From Lysobacteraceae bacterium (GTDB taxonomy: Bacteria; Pseudomonadota; Gammaproteobacteria; Xanthomonadales; Xanthomonadaceae), in NCBI GenBank assembly GCA_028868545.1, contig JAGWUF010000020.1:1-40498 (forward strand): a stretch of DNA of 40,498 nucleotides, given 5' to 3'. A model generated the notes under the pieces. That model was not told the DNA's origin. It ran no database searches and worked only from the letters and a program-made list of their open reading frames with translations. Both the position numbers and the translations under genes were made by a program. Shown here piece after piece: positions 1 to 8,019 of the stretch (the stretch's first letter is position 1; each line of letters opens with the position of its first letter).

Positions 1-1316
1 CCGAACTGCTCGGACACGCGCAGGTTCATCTGGTGGTCCATCAGCCACATCGCCACCTGCGCGATCTGCGCCGGGAACTCCTCGACCTCGATGCCGTGGA
101 ACTGATCCACGTCCACCAGCACGTGATCCTGCACGTGCGCCAGCACCGACTGCTGGGTGGCGAACTGGCGGCGCAGGATCTCCAGCTCCAGCGCGCGCAG
201 TTCGCGGTAGGCGATCACCAGGAAGTTGCCGCAGCCGCAGGCCGGGTCGAGGAAGGTCAGCGTGGCCAGCTTGCGGTGCAGCTGGGCCAGCTTGCGTTCG
301 TCGTGGCCGGCCTTTGCCAGTTCCGCCTTCAGCCCGTCCAGGAACAGCGGGCCGATGAGTTTCAGGATGTTCTTTTCGCTGGTGTAGTGCGCGCCCAGGT
401 TGCGGCGGGCCTTGGCGTCCATCACCGACTGGAACATCGAGCCGAAGATGGCCGGGCTGATGCGGCTCCAGTCCAGCGCGCTGGCGTCCAGCAACAGGCC
501 GCGCATCTGCGCGTTGAAGTCCGCCAGCGGCAGGAGTTCCTCGAACAATCTGCCGTTGACGTAGGGCAGATCCGCCAGCTGTTCGTCCAGTGTGGTCTGG
601 CGTTTTTCCGGCGCGGTGTTGAGCACCTGGAAGATGCGCCCCACCCACATGCCCAGGTCGGCGCCATCTTCGCTGGTGCGCTGGGAAATCAGGTCGTGGA
701 AGCTCTGGCGCGGGAAGATGCCGGTGTCATCGGCGAACAGGCAGAACAGCAACCGCACCAGCAGCAGTTCCAGCGCGTGGCCATCAAAGCCGGCGGCCTT
801 CAGCGCATCGTGCAGCCGGCCCATGCGCTCGGCGGCCTGCACGTTGACGGGGTCTTCTTCCTTGTAGGTGCGGGTCTGGTAGCCGCTGATGAAGCCGAAG
901 CGGCCGATCTGCTTGTGCAGCTCGGCCAGCGCGAAGTCGCTGCGCTCGCCGGTTTCCAGGTCGTGCAGGCGGAAGCGCTGGAAGTCCGACACCAGCACGA
1001 AGCGCGGCAGCTCGGCGTCCTTGAGGCCGGCGAAATAGTCGGTGGCCTGCTCGAACGCGGCGTCGAGGTCGCGGCCTTCGCTCTTGTGTTCGGCCAGCAT
1101 CACCCCGGGCCAGAACACGTCGATGCGGCCGTGGCTGCTGCCGCTGAAGCGCTGCGCCTTCTGCTCGAATACCGCCACCCGCCGGCGCTTGACCCCGAAG
1201 ACTTCGAAGAACGCGTTCCAGAAGCTCTGCGCTTCGGCGCGCTCGCTGGATTCCCCGGCCCATTCCCTGGCGAAGGCGCGGGCGCGCTCGCGGATTTCAT
1301 TGAGACTCAGCGGCAT
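1..1316 (-). CDS. MmeI-like (type IIG/IIL) restriction endonuclease-methyltransferase, N-terminal part
   Basis: Partial gene: the window edge removes the 3' part after about 438 codons. The family fuses cleavage, adenine methylation and target recognition in one chain (established knowledge). The N-terminus matches the MmeI endonuclease domain, with a PD-(D/E)XK motif in MmeI spacing: D66, nine residues, E76-H-K78 (IDVFWPGVMLAEHKS). A helical spacer follows, with the segment GAHYTSEKNILKLI before the methyltransferase domain. SAM-binding motif I is FLDPACGCGNF, with D357. The catalytic NPP(Y/F) motif, target-recognition domain and C-terminal domain would lie outside the window. The ATG at 1316 is preceded by a good ribosome site (GGAGGGAA, about 8 nt upstream). 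It is transcribed away from the M28 peptidase gene. It is either a defence enzyme or a solitary modification enzyme; the intact nuclease motif favours restriction. Confidence 0.88.
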   Translation of the reverse strand, partial: MPLSLNEIRERARAFAREWAGESSERAEAQSFWNAFFEVFGVKRRRVAVFEQKAQRFSGSSHGRIDVFWPGVMLAEHKSEGRDLDAAFEQATDYFAGLKDAELPRFVLVSDFQRFRLHDLETGERSDFALAELHKQIGRFGFISGYQTRTYKEEDPVNVQAAERMGRLHDALKAAGFDGHALELLLVRLLFCLFADDTGIFPRQSFHDLISQRTSEDGADLGMWVGRIFQVLNTAPEKRQTTLDEQLADLPYVNGRLFEELLPLADFNAQMRGLLLDASALDWSRISPAIFGSMFQSVMDAKARRNLGAHYTSEKNILKLIGPLFLDGLKAELAKAGHDERKLAQLHRKLATLTFLDPACGCGNFLVIAYRELRALELEILRRQFATQQSVLAHVQDHVLVDVDQFHGIEVEEFPAQIAQVAMWLMDHQMNLRVSEQF

Positions 1317-1456
1317 TGGTTCCCTCCGCCGGGCAGCATAAGCCACCCCGCGCGGTGCGGAACATGCAGCGGATTGTCGAAACCACGACCAATGGCCGGT
1401 TCAGCACGACCCGCGAGCCGCTAGGCTGCGGGCTTCGCCCAATCCGCAGGTGCGCC

Positions 1457-2839
1457 ATGCGCAAGCTCGTCCCGCTGCTGTTCTGCCTGTCCACCGCCAG
1501 CGCGTTCGCGCAGAGTGCGCCGCCGCCGGGCGACGTGCCGCTGCTGGATGCGCTGGGCCGCGCGCCGCAGGCCGCCAACATCGAGCGCGACGTGCGCACG
1601 CTGGTGGGCTTCGGCACCCGCCACACGCTGTCGGACACGGTGTCCACCACGCGCGGGATCGGCGCGGCGCGGCGCTGGGTGTTCGACGAGTTCACCCGCA
1701 TTTCCAAAGCCTGCGGCGGCTGCCTGGAGGTGCGCTACGTCAGCGGCACGGTGCAGGGCGAGCCGCGCATTCCGGGGCCGGTGGAGGTGGTCAGCGTGAT
1801 CGCGATCCAGCGCGGCAGCGTGGATCCGAACCGCTACGTGATCATGAGCGGCGACATCGATTCGCGGGTCAGCGACGTGATGGACGCGACCTCCGACGCG
1901 CCCGGCGCCAACGACAACGCCAGCGGCCTGGCCGGCACGCTGGAGGCGGCGCGGGTGCTGAGCAAACAGCGTTTCGCCGGCTCCATCGTGTATGCGGCGC
2001 TGGCCGGCGAGGAGCAGGGCCTGTTCGGCGGCAAGTTCCTCGCCGAGCAGGCCAAGAAGGAAGGCTGGCGGGTGGAGGCGGTGCTGAACAACGACATGAT
2101 CGGCAACAGCCGCGGCATCGACGGCGTGCACGACAACGTCACCGCGCGGGTGTTCTCCGACGGCATCCGCGCCAACGAAACCGCGGAGGAAGCGCGCGCG
2201 CGCCGCTTCACCGGCGGCGAGCTGGATTCGCCCAGCCGCAACCTGGCCCGCTACATCGCGCGGATGGCGGCGCATGTGCCCAATCTCGAGGTGATGCTGG
2301 TCAACCGGCTGGACCGCTTCGGCCGCGGCGGCCACCACCGGCCGTTCAACGACCTGGGCTATCCGGCGGTGCGGGTGATGGAAACCCACGAGCACTACGA
2401 CCGCCAGCATCAGGACCTGCGCACCGAGACGGACGCGCAAGGGCAGCGCCGCGTGTACGGCGACACCATTGCCGGCGTGGACTTCGGCTATGCCGCCAAG
2501 CTCACCGCGCTGAACGTGGTGGCGCTGGCCGGCATGGCCGCCGCGCCGCCGCCGCCGGCGGACGTGCGCATCGAAGGCGCGGTGAGCGCCGACACCACGT
2601 TGAAGTGGCAGCGTCCCGCGCCCGCGCAGGCCGCCAACCTGGCCGGCTACCGCATCCACTGGCGGCTGACCACCGAGCCGCAGTGGACGCGCAGCCGCTG
2701 GGTGGGCAACGTGGACACGGCGACGCTGCAGAACGTGGTCATCGACAACTACTTCTTCGGTGTGTCGGCGGTGGCGAAGGATGGCAGCGAAAGCCCGGTG
2801 GTGTTCCCCGGCGCGGCGGGCAGCTTCGGCGGGTACTGA
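1457..2839 (+). CDS. Secreted M28 family metallopeptidase with C-terminal FnIII-like region
   Basis: 460 aa. An N-terminal signal peptide is clear (MRKLVPLLFCLSTASAFAQ, cleavage near residue 19), so the enzyme is periplasmic or exported. The catalytic domain has the di-zinc aminopeptidase order: SGDIDS (D133/D135), GANDNASG (bridging D153), AGEEQG (E185/E186), NNDMIG (D213) and ETHEHYD (H311/H313). The first zinc ligand, normally His in a GAHxDS motif, is Asp133 here. After a proline run (about residue 368), the last 90 residues look like a fibronectin III-type beta domain (LKWQRP, GYRIHWR). The start at 1457 gives the signal peptide; in-frame ATGs upstream would add a non-signal leader. Substrate is unknown; peptide scavenging is the family role. 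The gene is divergent from the restriction gene. Confidence 0.87.
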   Translation: MRKLVPLLFCLSTASAFAQSAPPPGDVPLLDALGRAPQAANIERDVRTLVGFGTRHTLSDTVSTTRGIGAARRWVFDEFTRISKACGGCLEVRYVSGTVQGEPRIPGPVEVVSVIAIQRGSVDPNRYVIMSGDIDSRVSDVMDATSDAPGANDNASGLAGTLEAARVLSKQRFAGSIVYAALAGEEQGLFGGKFLAEQAKKEGWRVEAVLNNDMIGNSRGIDGVHDNVTARVFSDGIRANETAEEARARRFTGGELDSPSRNLARYIARMAAHVPNLEVMLVNRLDRFGRGGHHRPFNDLGYPAVRVMETHEHYDRQHQDLRTETDAQGQRRVYGDTIAGVDFGYAAKLTALNVVALAGMAAAPPPPADVRIEGAVSADTTLKWQRPAPAQAANLAGYRIHWRLTTEPQWTRSRWVGNVDTATLQNVVIDNYFFGVSAVAKDGSESPVVFPGAAGSFGGY

Positions 2840-2882
2840 CACCCGTTTCCGCTATCCTCCGCCCATCGTTCGGGGGACACCG

Positions 2883-4802
2883 ATGGCCCATTCGCAATTC
2901 GACCTGCTCACGCAGCGCCGCTTCCTGCCGTATTTCACGGTGCAGGCGCTGGGCGCGTTCAACGACAACGTGTACCGGCAGGCGATCATCGGCTTGCTGG
3001 CGTACATGGCAGTGAGCAGCAGCGAAATGGGGCTGTACGCCAATCTGGCGCCCGCCATCTTCATCCTGCCGTTCTTCCTGTTTTCCGCCAGCGCGGGGCA
3101 GATCGCGGCGCGGATGGAGAAACAGAAACTCATCGTGATCACCACCTCGATGGAGATCGCGATCATGTCGCTGGCGGCGGTGGGCTTCCTGTTGCAGAAC
3201 ATGACGGTGCTGCTCATCGCGCTGTTCTGCACCGGCCTGCAGTCCACCTTGTTCGGGCCGGTGAAGTATTCGATCCTGCCGTCGGTGCTGAAGCCGGAAG
3301 AATTGACCGGCGGCAACGGGCTGGTGGAGATGGGCACCTCGCTGGCCATTCTGTTGGGGATGATTGGTGGCGGGCTGATCTTCCAGGTGGCCGGCAGCCA
3401 CGGGCCGCAGGTGGCGGCGGTGGCGGTGATCGCGATGGCCATTGCCGGCAACACGGTGGCGCGGCGCATTCCGAAAGTGGATGCCGGCGATGCGTCGCTG
3501 CAGGTGGACTGGAACATCCTGCGCGCGTCGCTGCGCATCTGGGCGCTGACCCGGCAGCGGCTGGCGGTGCGCAACGCGGTGCTGGGGGTGAGCTGGTTCT
3601 GGTTCGTGGGCACCATTCTCACCGCGCAATTGCCGGTGTATGCGCAGGCCAACCTGGGCGGCACCCAGAACCTGTACATCTTCGCGCTGGCGCTGTTTTC
3701 GGTGGGCGCCGGCATCGGCTCGATGTCGTGCGAAAAGCTGTCGGGCCGCACCGTGGAAATCGGGTTGGTGCCGCTGGGCGCGTTCGGCATCAGCGCCTTC
3801 CTGCTGGACCTGTATTTCGCCCGCCCCGGGCAGGCATTGGCGGCGGGCCTGAGCCTTGCGCAGTTCATCCACGCCGCCGGCAGTTGGCGGATCATGCTGG
3901 ACCTGTGTGGCGTGGGCCTGTTCACCGGCTTCTTCGTGGTGCCGCTGTTCGCGCTGATCCAGAGCCGCACGCCGAAGGCCGAGCTGGCGCAGGTGATTGC
4001 CGGCATGAACATCCAGAACGCGATGTTCATCGTGCTGGCGGCGCTGATCGGAATTGCGGTACAGCGTTATCTGGGTTGGACGATCCCGCAATTGTTCCTG
4101 GCGCTGGCGATTGCCAATACGCTGGTGGCGCTGTGGATTTTCACGATCGTGCCCGAGTTCCTGATGCGCTTCCTCAGCTGGCTGCTGGTGCGCACGCTGT
4201 ACCGGCTGGAGCTGCACGGCATCGAAGGCGGCCCGGATGACAAGCGTGGCGTGCCGAACGAAGGTGCGGCATTGCTGGTGTGCAACCACGTCAGCTACAT
4301 GGATGCACTGATCCTGTCGGCCTGCCTGCCGCGACCGGCGCGCTTCGTGATGTATTACAGGATCTTCAACATCCCGGTGCTGCGCTGGATCTTCCGCACC
4401 GCCAAGGCGATCCCGATCGCCGGTGCGCGCGAGAACCCGGAGGTGATGCAGCGCGCATTCGATGCGGTGGATGCGGCGCTGGCCGAGGGCGAGCTGGTGT
4501 GCATCTTTCCCGAGGGCGCGCTGACCAGGGACGGCCACATCGCGCCGTTCAAATCCGGGGTGGAGAAGATCCTCGAACGCGCCGCCGCGCGCGGACAGGT
4601 GGTGCCGGTGGTGCCGATGGCGCTGCGCAACATGTGGGGCAGCATGTGGAGCCGGCGCGACGGCAGCATGCACCGGATGCGCATCCCGCGCCGGCTGCGC
4701 GCGCGCATCGAGGTGCACGCCGGCGTACCGGTGGCGGGCGATATGGCCAGCGCCGAATTGCTGGAAGCGCGGGTGCGGGCGCTGCGCGGGGATGCGGCGT
4801 GA
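2883..4802 (+). CDS. MFS (LplT-like) transporter fused to PlsC-type acyltransferase
   Basis: 639 aa inner-membrane fusion protein. Residues 1 to about 420 form an MFS domain opening with FLPYFTVQALGAFNDNVYRQAI, the signature of LplT-type lysophospholipid flippases, with about 12 hydrophobic segments. Residues about 440-639 form a 1-acylglycerol-phosphate acyltransferase domain with the catalytic HX4D motif (CNHVSYMDA) and the substrate motif FPEGALTRDG. The inferred role is to flip lysophospholipid across the inner membrane and re-acylate it. Unlike E. coli Aas there is no acyl-ACP synthetase (AMP-binding) domain attached. The ATG at 2883 follows a GGGGGACA ribosome site; the 43 bp gap after the peptidase stop allows co-transcription. 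Confidence 0.88.
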   Translation: MAHSQFDLLTQRRFLPYFTVQALGAFNDNVYRQAIIGLLAYMAVSSSEMGLYANLAPAIFILPFFLFSASAGQIAARMEKQKLIVITTSMEIAIMSLAAVGFLLQNMTVLLIALFCTGLQSTLFGPVKYSILPSVLKPEELTGGNGLVEMGTSLAILLGMIGGGLIFQVAGSHGPQVAAVAVIAMAIAGNTVARRIPKVDAGDASLQVDWNILRASLRIWALTRQRLAVRNAVLGVSWFWFVGTILTAQLPVYAQANLGGTQNLYIFALALFSVGAGIGSMSCEKLSGRTVEIGLVPLGAFGISAFLLDLYFARPGQALAAGLSLAQFIHAAGSWRIMLDLCGVGLFTGFFVVPLFALIQSRTPKAELAQVIAGMNIQNAMFIVLAALIGIAVQRYLGWTIPQLFLALAIANTLVALWIFTIVPEFLMRFLSWLLVRTLYRLELHGIEGGPDDKRGVPNEGAALLVCNHVSYMDALILSACLPRPARFVMYYRIFNIPVLRWIFRTAKAIPIAGARENPEVMQRAFDAVDAALAEGELVCIFPEGALTRDGHIAPFKSGVEKILERAAARGQVVPVVPMALRNMWGSMWSRRDGSMHRMRIPRRLRARIEVHAGVPVAGDMASAELLEARVRALRGDAA

Positions 4803-5002
4803 AGGCGCAGGCCGGTTCGCGGAACACCCCGCATTGACATGGATTGACATGCCCTGTCGCTGCGGCGAGCATCCGTCACGGGGAGTGCTTGCACCATCGC
4901 CGATTCACCCATCCCGCACCGCATGCCGATGCAGCACGCGGCGTCATCACTGAACGTGTGTCCGAATTTCATTTTTCGAATTCCATTTTTCCCGGGAGTC
5001 TC

Positions 5003-5278
5003 ATGAATACTTCGCAAGACGTCGTGCCCAACAACCTGGTCTGGGCCATCCTGGCGACGCTGTTCTGCTGCCTGCCGCTGGGGATCGTCTCGATCGTCTA
5101 CGCGGCGAAAGTCGATGGCCTGCGCGCCGCAGGCGATCTGGCCGGCGCATGGGACGCGTCGCGCAAGGCCAAGACCTGGGCGCTCTGGTCGGCACTTTCC
5201 GGTCCGGTGCTGATCATCATCTGGTTCATGTTCTTCGGCGGGCTGGCCATGCTGGGCGCGATGACCGGCAACCACTGA
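5003..5278 (+). CDS. CD225/dispanin family small membrane protein
   Basis: 91 aa. It has two hydrophobic segments (about residues 10-32 and 60-84) separated by a polar loop. The first ends in the dispanin-like pattern LFCCLPLGIVSIVYAAKV, and the loop carries GDLAGAWDASRKAKTWAL, the typical position for the conserved A-x(6)-[SA]-[RK] segment. The function of bacterial members is unknown; membrane association is the only safe statement. Start ATG at 5003 has a GGGAG site 8 nt upstream. Three bases separate its stop from the next gene (DUF2752), a pairing seen repeatedly in bacteria. Confidence 0.8.
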   Translation: MNTSQDVVPNNLVWAILATLFCCLPLGIVSIVYAAKVDGLRAAGDLAGAWDASRKAKTWALWSALSGPVLIIIWFMFFGGLAMLGAMTGNH

Positions 5279-5281
5279 CCC

Positions 5282-5716
5282 ATGTCCGTCGCTGCCAGCA
5301 TCCGCGCCTGGCCGGCATGGCGGCGTGCGCTGCCTTCCGCCGTGCTGGCGGCGGGGGCAGCCGGTGCCGCACTGGTGCTGTCGCGGCTGGATCCGTTCGC
5401 CAGCCACAGCGTGTTGCCACCCTGCCCGCTGCATGCGCTGACCGGCCTGTACTGCCCCGGCTGCGGCAGTACCCGCTGCCTGTACGCATTGCTGCATGGG
5501 GATCCGGCGTTGGCGCTGTCGATGAACCCGTTGCTGGTGCTCAGCCTGCCATTGCTCGGGTTGATGGCGCTCAATGCCGCCGGCTGGCGTCCGGCCTGGC
5601 TGTCGCCACTGATGCGGCAGCTGGCCCGGCCCAAGCCATGGCTGGTGGTGCTGGTGGGCTTCGCCGTCCTGCGCAACCTCCCGCTTTATCCCTTCAGCCT
5701 GCTGGCCCCGGGTTGA
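5282..5716 (+). CDS. DUF2752 domain membrane protein
   Basis: 144 aa, with three predicted membrane spans (about residues 17-36, 76-97 and 119-140). The family motif CPGCGSTRCLYALLHGD is at about residues 58-74, preceded by CPLHALTGLY, so a small cysteine cluster sits near the membrane. Function unknown. It follows the CD225 gene after 3 bp and is probably cotranscribed. Its last 23 bp overlap the 3' end of nudC on the other strand (convergent). Confidence 0.82.
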   Translation: MSVAASIRAWPAWRRALPSAVLAAGAAGAALVLSRLDPFASHSVLPPCPLHALTGLYCPGCGSTRCLYALLHGDPALALSMNPLLVLSLPLLGLMALNAAGWRPAWLSPLMRQLARPKPWLVVLVGFAVLRNLPLYPFSLLAPG

Positions 5717-6653
5717 AGGGCGCAGTCGTGCGTGCATCGTGTTCGTCCAGCCAACTGCGAATCACATGCCGCGCAATCGAGATCGGCGAGGACAGCACGA
5801 TGCCCGTGCCTTCGCCGTCGGCATCCTTCCAGTCGCGCTCCAGCCCGGCGCGCACCTCGTCGGCGCTGAACCAGCGTGCGTCTTCCAGCTCTTCGCTGGC
5901 GCGCGGCGTGTCAGGCTCGGCATGCGCGATGAAGCCCAGCATCAGCGAGCCGGGAAACGGCCACGGCTGCGAGGCGAGGTAGCGCGCACTGTGGGTGCGC
6001 ACGCGCACGCCGGTTTCCTCCATCACTTCGCGGGCCACGGTTTGTTCCAGGGTTTCACCGGGCTCGACGAAGCCGGCCACCACCGACCAGCGCCGCGCCG
6101 GCCAACCTGCTTGCCGGCCCAGCAGCAGGCGCTGGCCGTCGGTGATGGCGGCGATGATGGCCTGGTCGGTGCGCGGGTAGTGTTCGCTGCCGCAGGCTGC
6201 GCACTGGCCCAGCCAGCCGGCACGGACGAAGCCCAGCGCGCCGCCGCAGGCCGGGCAGAACCGGTGCTGGCGATGCCAGTGTTGCAGCGCCCGCGCCTGC
6301 GCGAACAAGGTGGCCTGCCACGCCGGCCAGTGTGCGGCGGCCTTGCGCAAGTCAATGGAGGGTGCGGCGGCCAGCCCCAGCTCTGCAGCCTCGGCCAGAA
6401 ACCACGCACGCCCCTCGCGCAGGCCCAGGAAGGTTGCCGATGGCAACCGCCCGGCAGCGGCCGGCGCGGCGATCTGGCACAGCGCGCCGACGGCATCCAC
6501 CACGGCGCGGCCATCGGGCTGCAACGCGATGATGCCGGCCTGCGGCCAGGCCGCATCCAGCGCGGCGGGGTCGTCGCGCAGGTGGTCGGCGCGATCCAGC
6601 GCGCCATCGACGAAGGCAAACGGCGACACGGCCGGCATGCCCGCCTCGCTCAC
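5694..6653 (-). CDS. nudC: NAD(H) pyrophosphatase / deNADding Nudix hydrolase NudC
   Basis: 319 aa. It hydrolyses NADH to NMNH and AMP and, in E. coli, removes NAD caps from RNA (established knowledge). The zinc ribbon is visible as CPACGG then [13 protein letters not shown]. The Nudix box is [23 protein letters not shown] with the REVMEE core. The NudC-specific [14 protein letters not shown] follows about 20 residues later. The start is a GTG at 6653 that overlaps the erpA stop (GTGA), so translation is probably coupled to erpA. The 3' end overlaps the convergent DUF2752 gene by 23 bp. Confidence 0.93.
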   Translation of the reverse strand: MSEAGMPAVSPFAFVDGALDRADHLRDDPAALDAAWPQAGIIALQPDGRAVVDAVGALCQIAAPAAAGRLPSATFLGLREGRAWFLAEAAELGLAAAPSIDLRKAAAHWPAWQATLFAQARALQHWHRQHRFCPACGGALGFVRAGWLGQCAACGSEHYPRTDQAIIAAITDGQRLLLGRQAGWPARRWSVVAGFVEPGETLEQTVAREVMEETGVRVRTHSARYLASQPWPFPGSLMLGFIAHAEPDTPRASEELEDARWFSADEVRAGLERDWKDADGEGTGIVLSSPISIARHVIRSWLDEHDARTTAPFNPGPAG

Positions 6654-7060
6654 ACGGTGAAACTGCTGCCGCAGCCGCAGGTGGTCTTGGCGTTGGGGTT
6701 GCGAATCACGAACTGCGCGCCGGACAGCGACTCCACGTAATCCACCTGCGCACCCAGCAGGTATTGCAGGCTGAGCGGGTCGACCAGCAGGGTGGCGCCA
6801 TCGGTCACGATGGCGATGTCGTCCTCGTTGCGGCCTTCATCGAACTCGAACCCGTACTGGAACCCGGAACAGCCACCCCCCTGGATGTAGGCGCGCAGGC
6901 TGAGCGCGGCATTGCCTTCTTCGGCCACCAGCTCGCGCACCTTGGCGGCGGCGGCGGCGGTGAATTGCACGGGGGCGGGCGGCAATCCGGCGGCGGATTG
7001 TTCCAGAACGACGATATCCATCCGTCCAGCATGGGGTGCGTCGGGGTTCGAATCAACCAT
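6650..7060 (-). CDS. erpA: Iron-sulfur cluster insertion protein ErpA (A-type carrier)
   Basis: 136 aa from the ATG at 7060. A-type carrier proteins deliver Fe-S clusters to apoproteins of respiration and isoprenoid synthesis. The three conserved cysteines are present in [11 protein letters not shown] and in the C-terminal CGCGSSFTV. The core [14 protein letters not shown] and [20 protein letters not shown] are typical of ErpA rather than IscA. The ATG at 7060 overlaps the stop of the upstream DUF6776 gene by 8 bp, which favours coupling. An internal ATG at 7021 would give 123 aa, close to other family members, so the start is uncertain. Its stop overlaps the nudC start. Confidence 0.92.
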   Translation of the reverse strand: MVDSNPDAPHAGRMDIVVLEQSAAGLPPAPVQFTAAAAAKVRELVAEEGNAALSLRAYIQGGGCSGFQYGFEFDEGRNEDDIAIVTDGATLLVDPLSLQYLLGAQVDYVESLSGAQFVIRNPNAKTTCGCGSSFTV

Positions 7061-7751
7061 GTCCCGGTGGCGGCTTTGCCGATTCCGGTGCCGGCGGAAT
7101 CACGCTGCTCCAGGTGAACGAATTCTCCACCGCCGTGCCCTCTTGCGGCTGCAGATGCGCGATGACCCGCACCGGCTTCAAGCCGCGGGGCAGCACGATA
7201 TCGCCCCCGACCTGCTGGAAATACTTGAAAGAGTACGCAACCCCGGGGGCATGGGCCTGCTGGCGCAAGGCGTTCCAGTCCAGTCGGCGCATGTGCTGGC
7301 CATCGGTGGCTTCCAAGGCCAGCCACAAGGTGCCGGTGTTGATTTCACCACGGCTCAGGGTCTGGGTCAGGGTGGCCACGAAATGCCACAACTGCGGGTC
7401 GCTTTGCGGCTCCAGCTTCAACTCCTGCACGGCCAGGCCGCGACGCTGCCCGGTCGGGCCGACCAGGCGCTCGTAGAACGCCACGTCCGCGCGCAGGCCG
7501 GCCACTTCCTCGTCGCGTTCGGCCAGCGTGCCCTGCAATTCGGTGTTCGCTTGCCGGCTGATCTGGTCGGAGCGTGCCAGGGTGGCCACCCGCTGCTCCA
7601 GTTCGGCAATCTGCCGCGCTTGTTCCGCCAATGTTTCCCGCGCATTGGCCGGCTGCGGAGCAAAACTGCGCCAGGCACCCCAGCCGCCCAGCACCAGGGC
7701 CAGCAGCACCAGCAGCAGCTTGGCCAGCTGCGGATGGCCGCTTCCCTTCAT
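7053..7751 (-). CDS. DUF6776-type membrane-anchored coiled-coil protein
   Basis: 232 aa. It has one N-terminal membrane anchor (about residues 9-27), a coiled coil (about 38-85, [17 protein letters not shown] and [17 protein letters not shown]) and a beta-rich C-terminal domain ending in a proline-rich tail. I recognise the layout as the DUF6776 group found upstream of erpA in xanthomonads; no biochemical role is known to me. Topology suggests a periplasmic domain held by the anchor. The ATG at 7751 places the anchor at the N-terminus; another in-frame ATG at 7778 is possible, and neither has a strong ribosome site. First gene of the DUF6776-erpA-nudC operon. Confidence 0.75.
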   Translation of the reverse strand: MKGSGHPQLAKLLLVLLALVLGGWGAWRSFAPQPANARETLAEQARQIAELEQRVATLARSDQISRQANTELQGTLAERDEEVAGLRADVAFYERLVGPTGQRRGLAVQELKLEPQSDPQLWHFVATLTQTLSRGEINTGTLWLALEATDGQHMRRLDWNALRQQAHAPGVAYSFKYFQQVGGDIVLPRGLKPVRVIAHLQPQEGTAVENSFTWSSVIPPAPESAKPPPGHG

Positions 7752-8019
7752 GCGGGAGACATGGCGTGGCGGGTGCATGCGGCCGATATCGCATCCCGGC
7801 CTTGGCCGCGTCAAGCATCCCTGCCGTTCCAGCCAGCGGAAGAGGCCTGCATCTTGCATTGCCGAAGGCCGCAATTTCCTGCGATTTGCGTCAAACTCCC
7901 ACGATGGAGACCCATCACATCGCCCCCGGCCGCGCGCCCTTCTGCACTGCACCGGGGTGCGGAGAGGCTGCGGGCCATCCAGCAAGCCGCGAATGGTATC
8001 GTCTGGCGGAGACCGGAGC

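Noticed and set aside
33-1424. Plus-strand frame of 463 codons opposite the restriction gene
   Set aside because: The minus strand encodes the MmeI motifs with a good ribosome site; the plus-strand product is compositionally biased.
2739-4850. Open frame of 703 codons opposite the MFS-acyltransferase
   Set aside because: Low-complexity His/Arg/Gln composition and complete overlap with a gene that has clear motifs; antisense artefact of high GC.
4803-5002. 200-bp gap between the acyltransferase and the CD225 gene
   Set aside because: No gene, hairpin or clear promoter could be supported; only an AT-richer stretch with two CATTTTT copies (about 4970-4990).
7752-8019. 268-bp divergent region between the DUF6776 and response-regulator genes
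   Set aside because: It must hold promoters for both directions, but no convincing -35/-10 pair or palindrome was found; short frames here are not credible genes.
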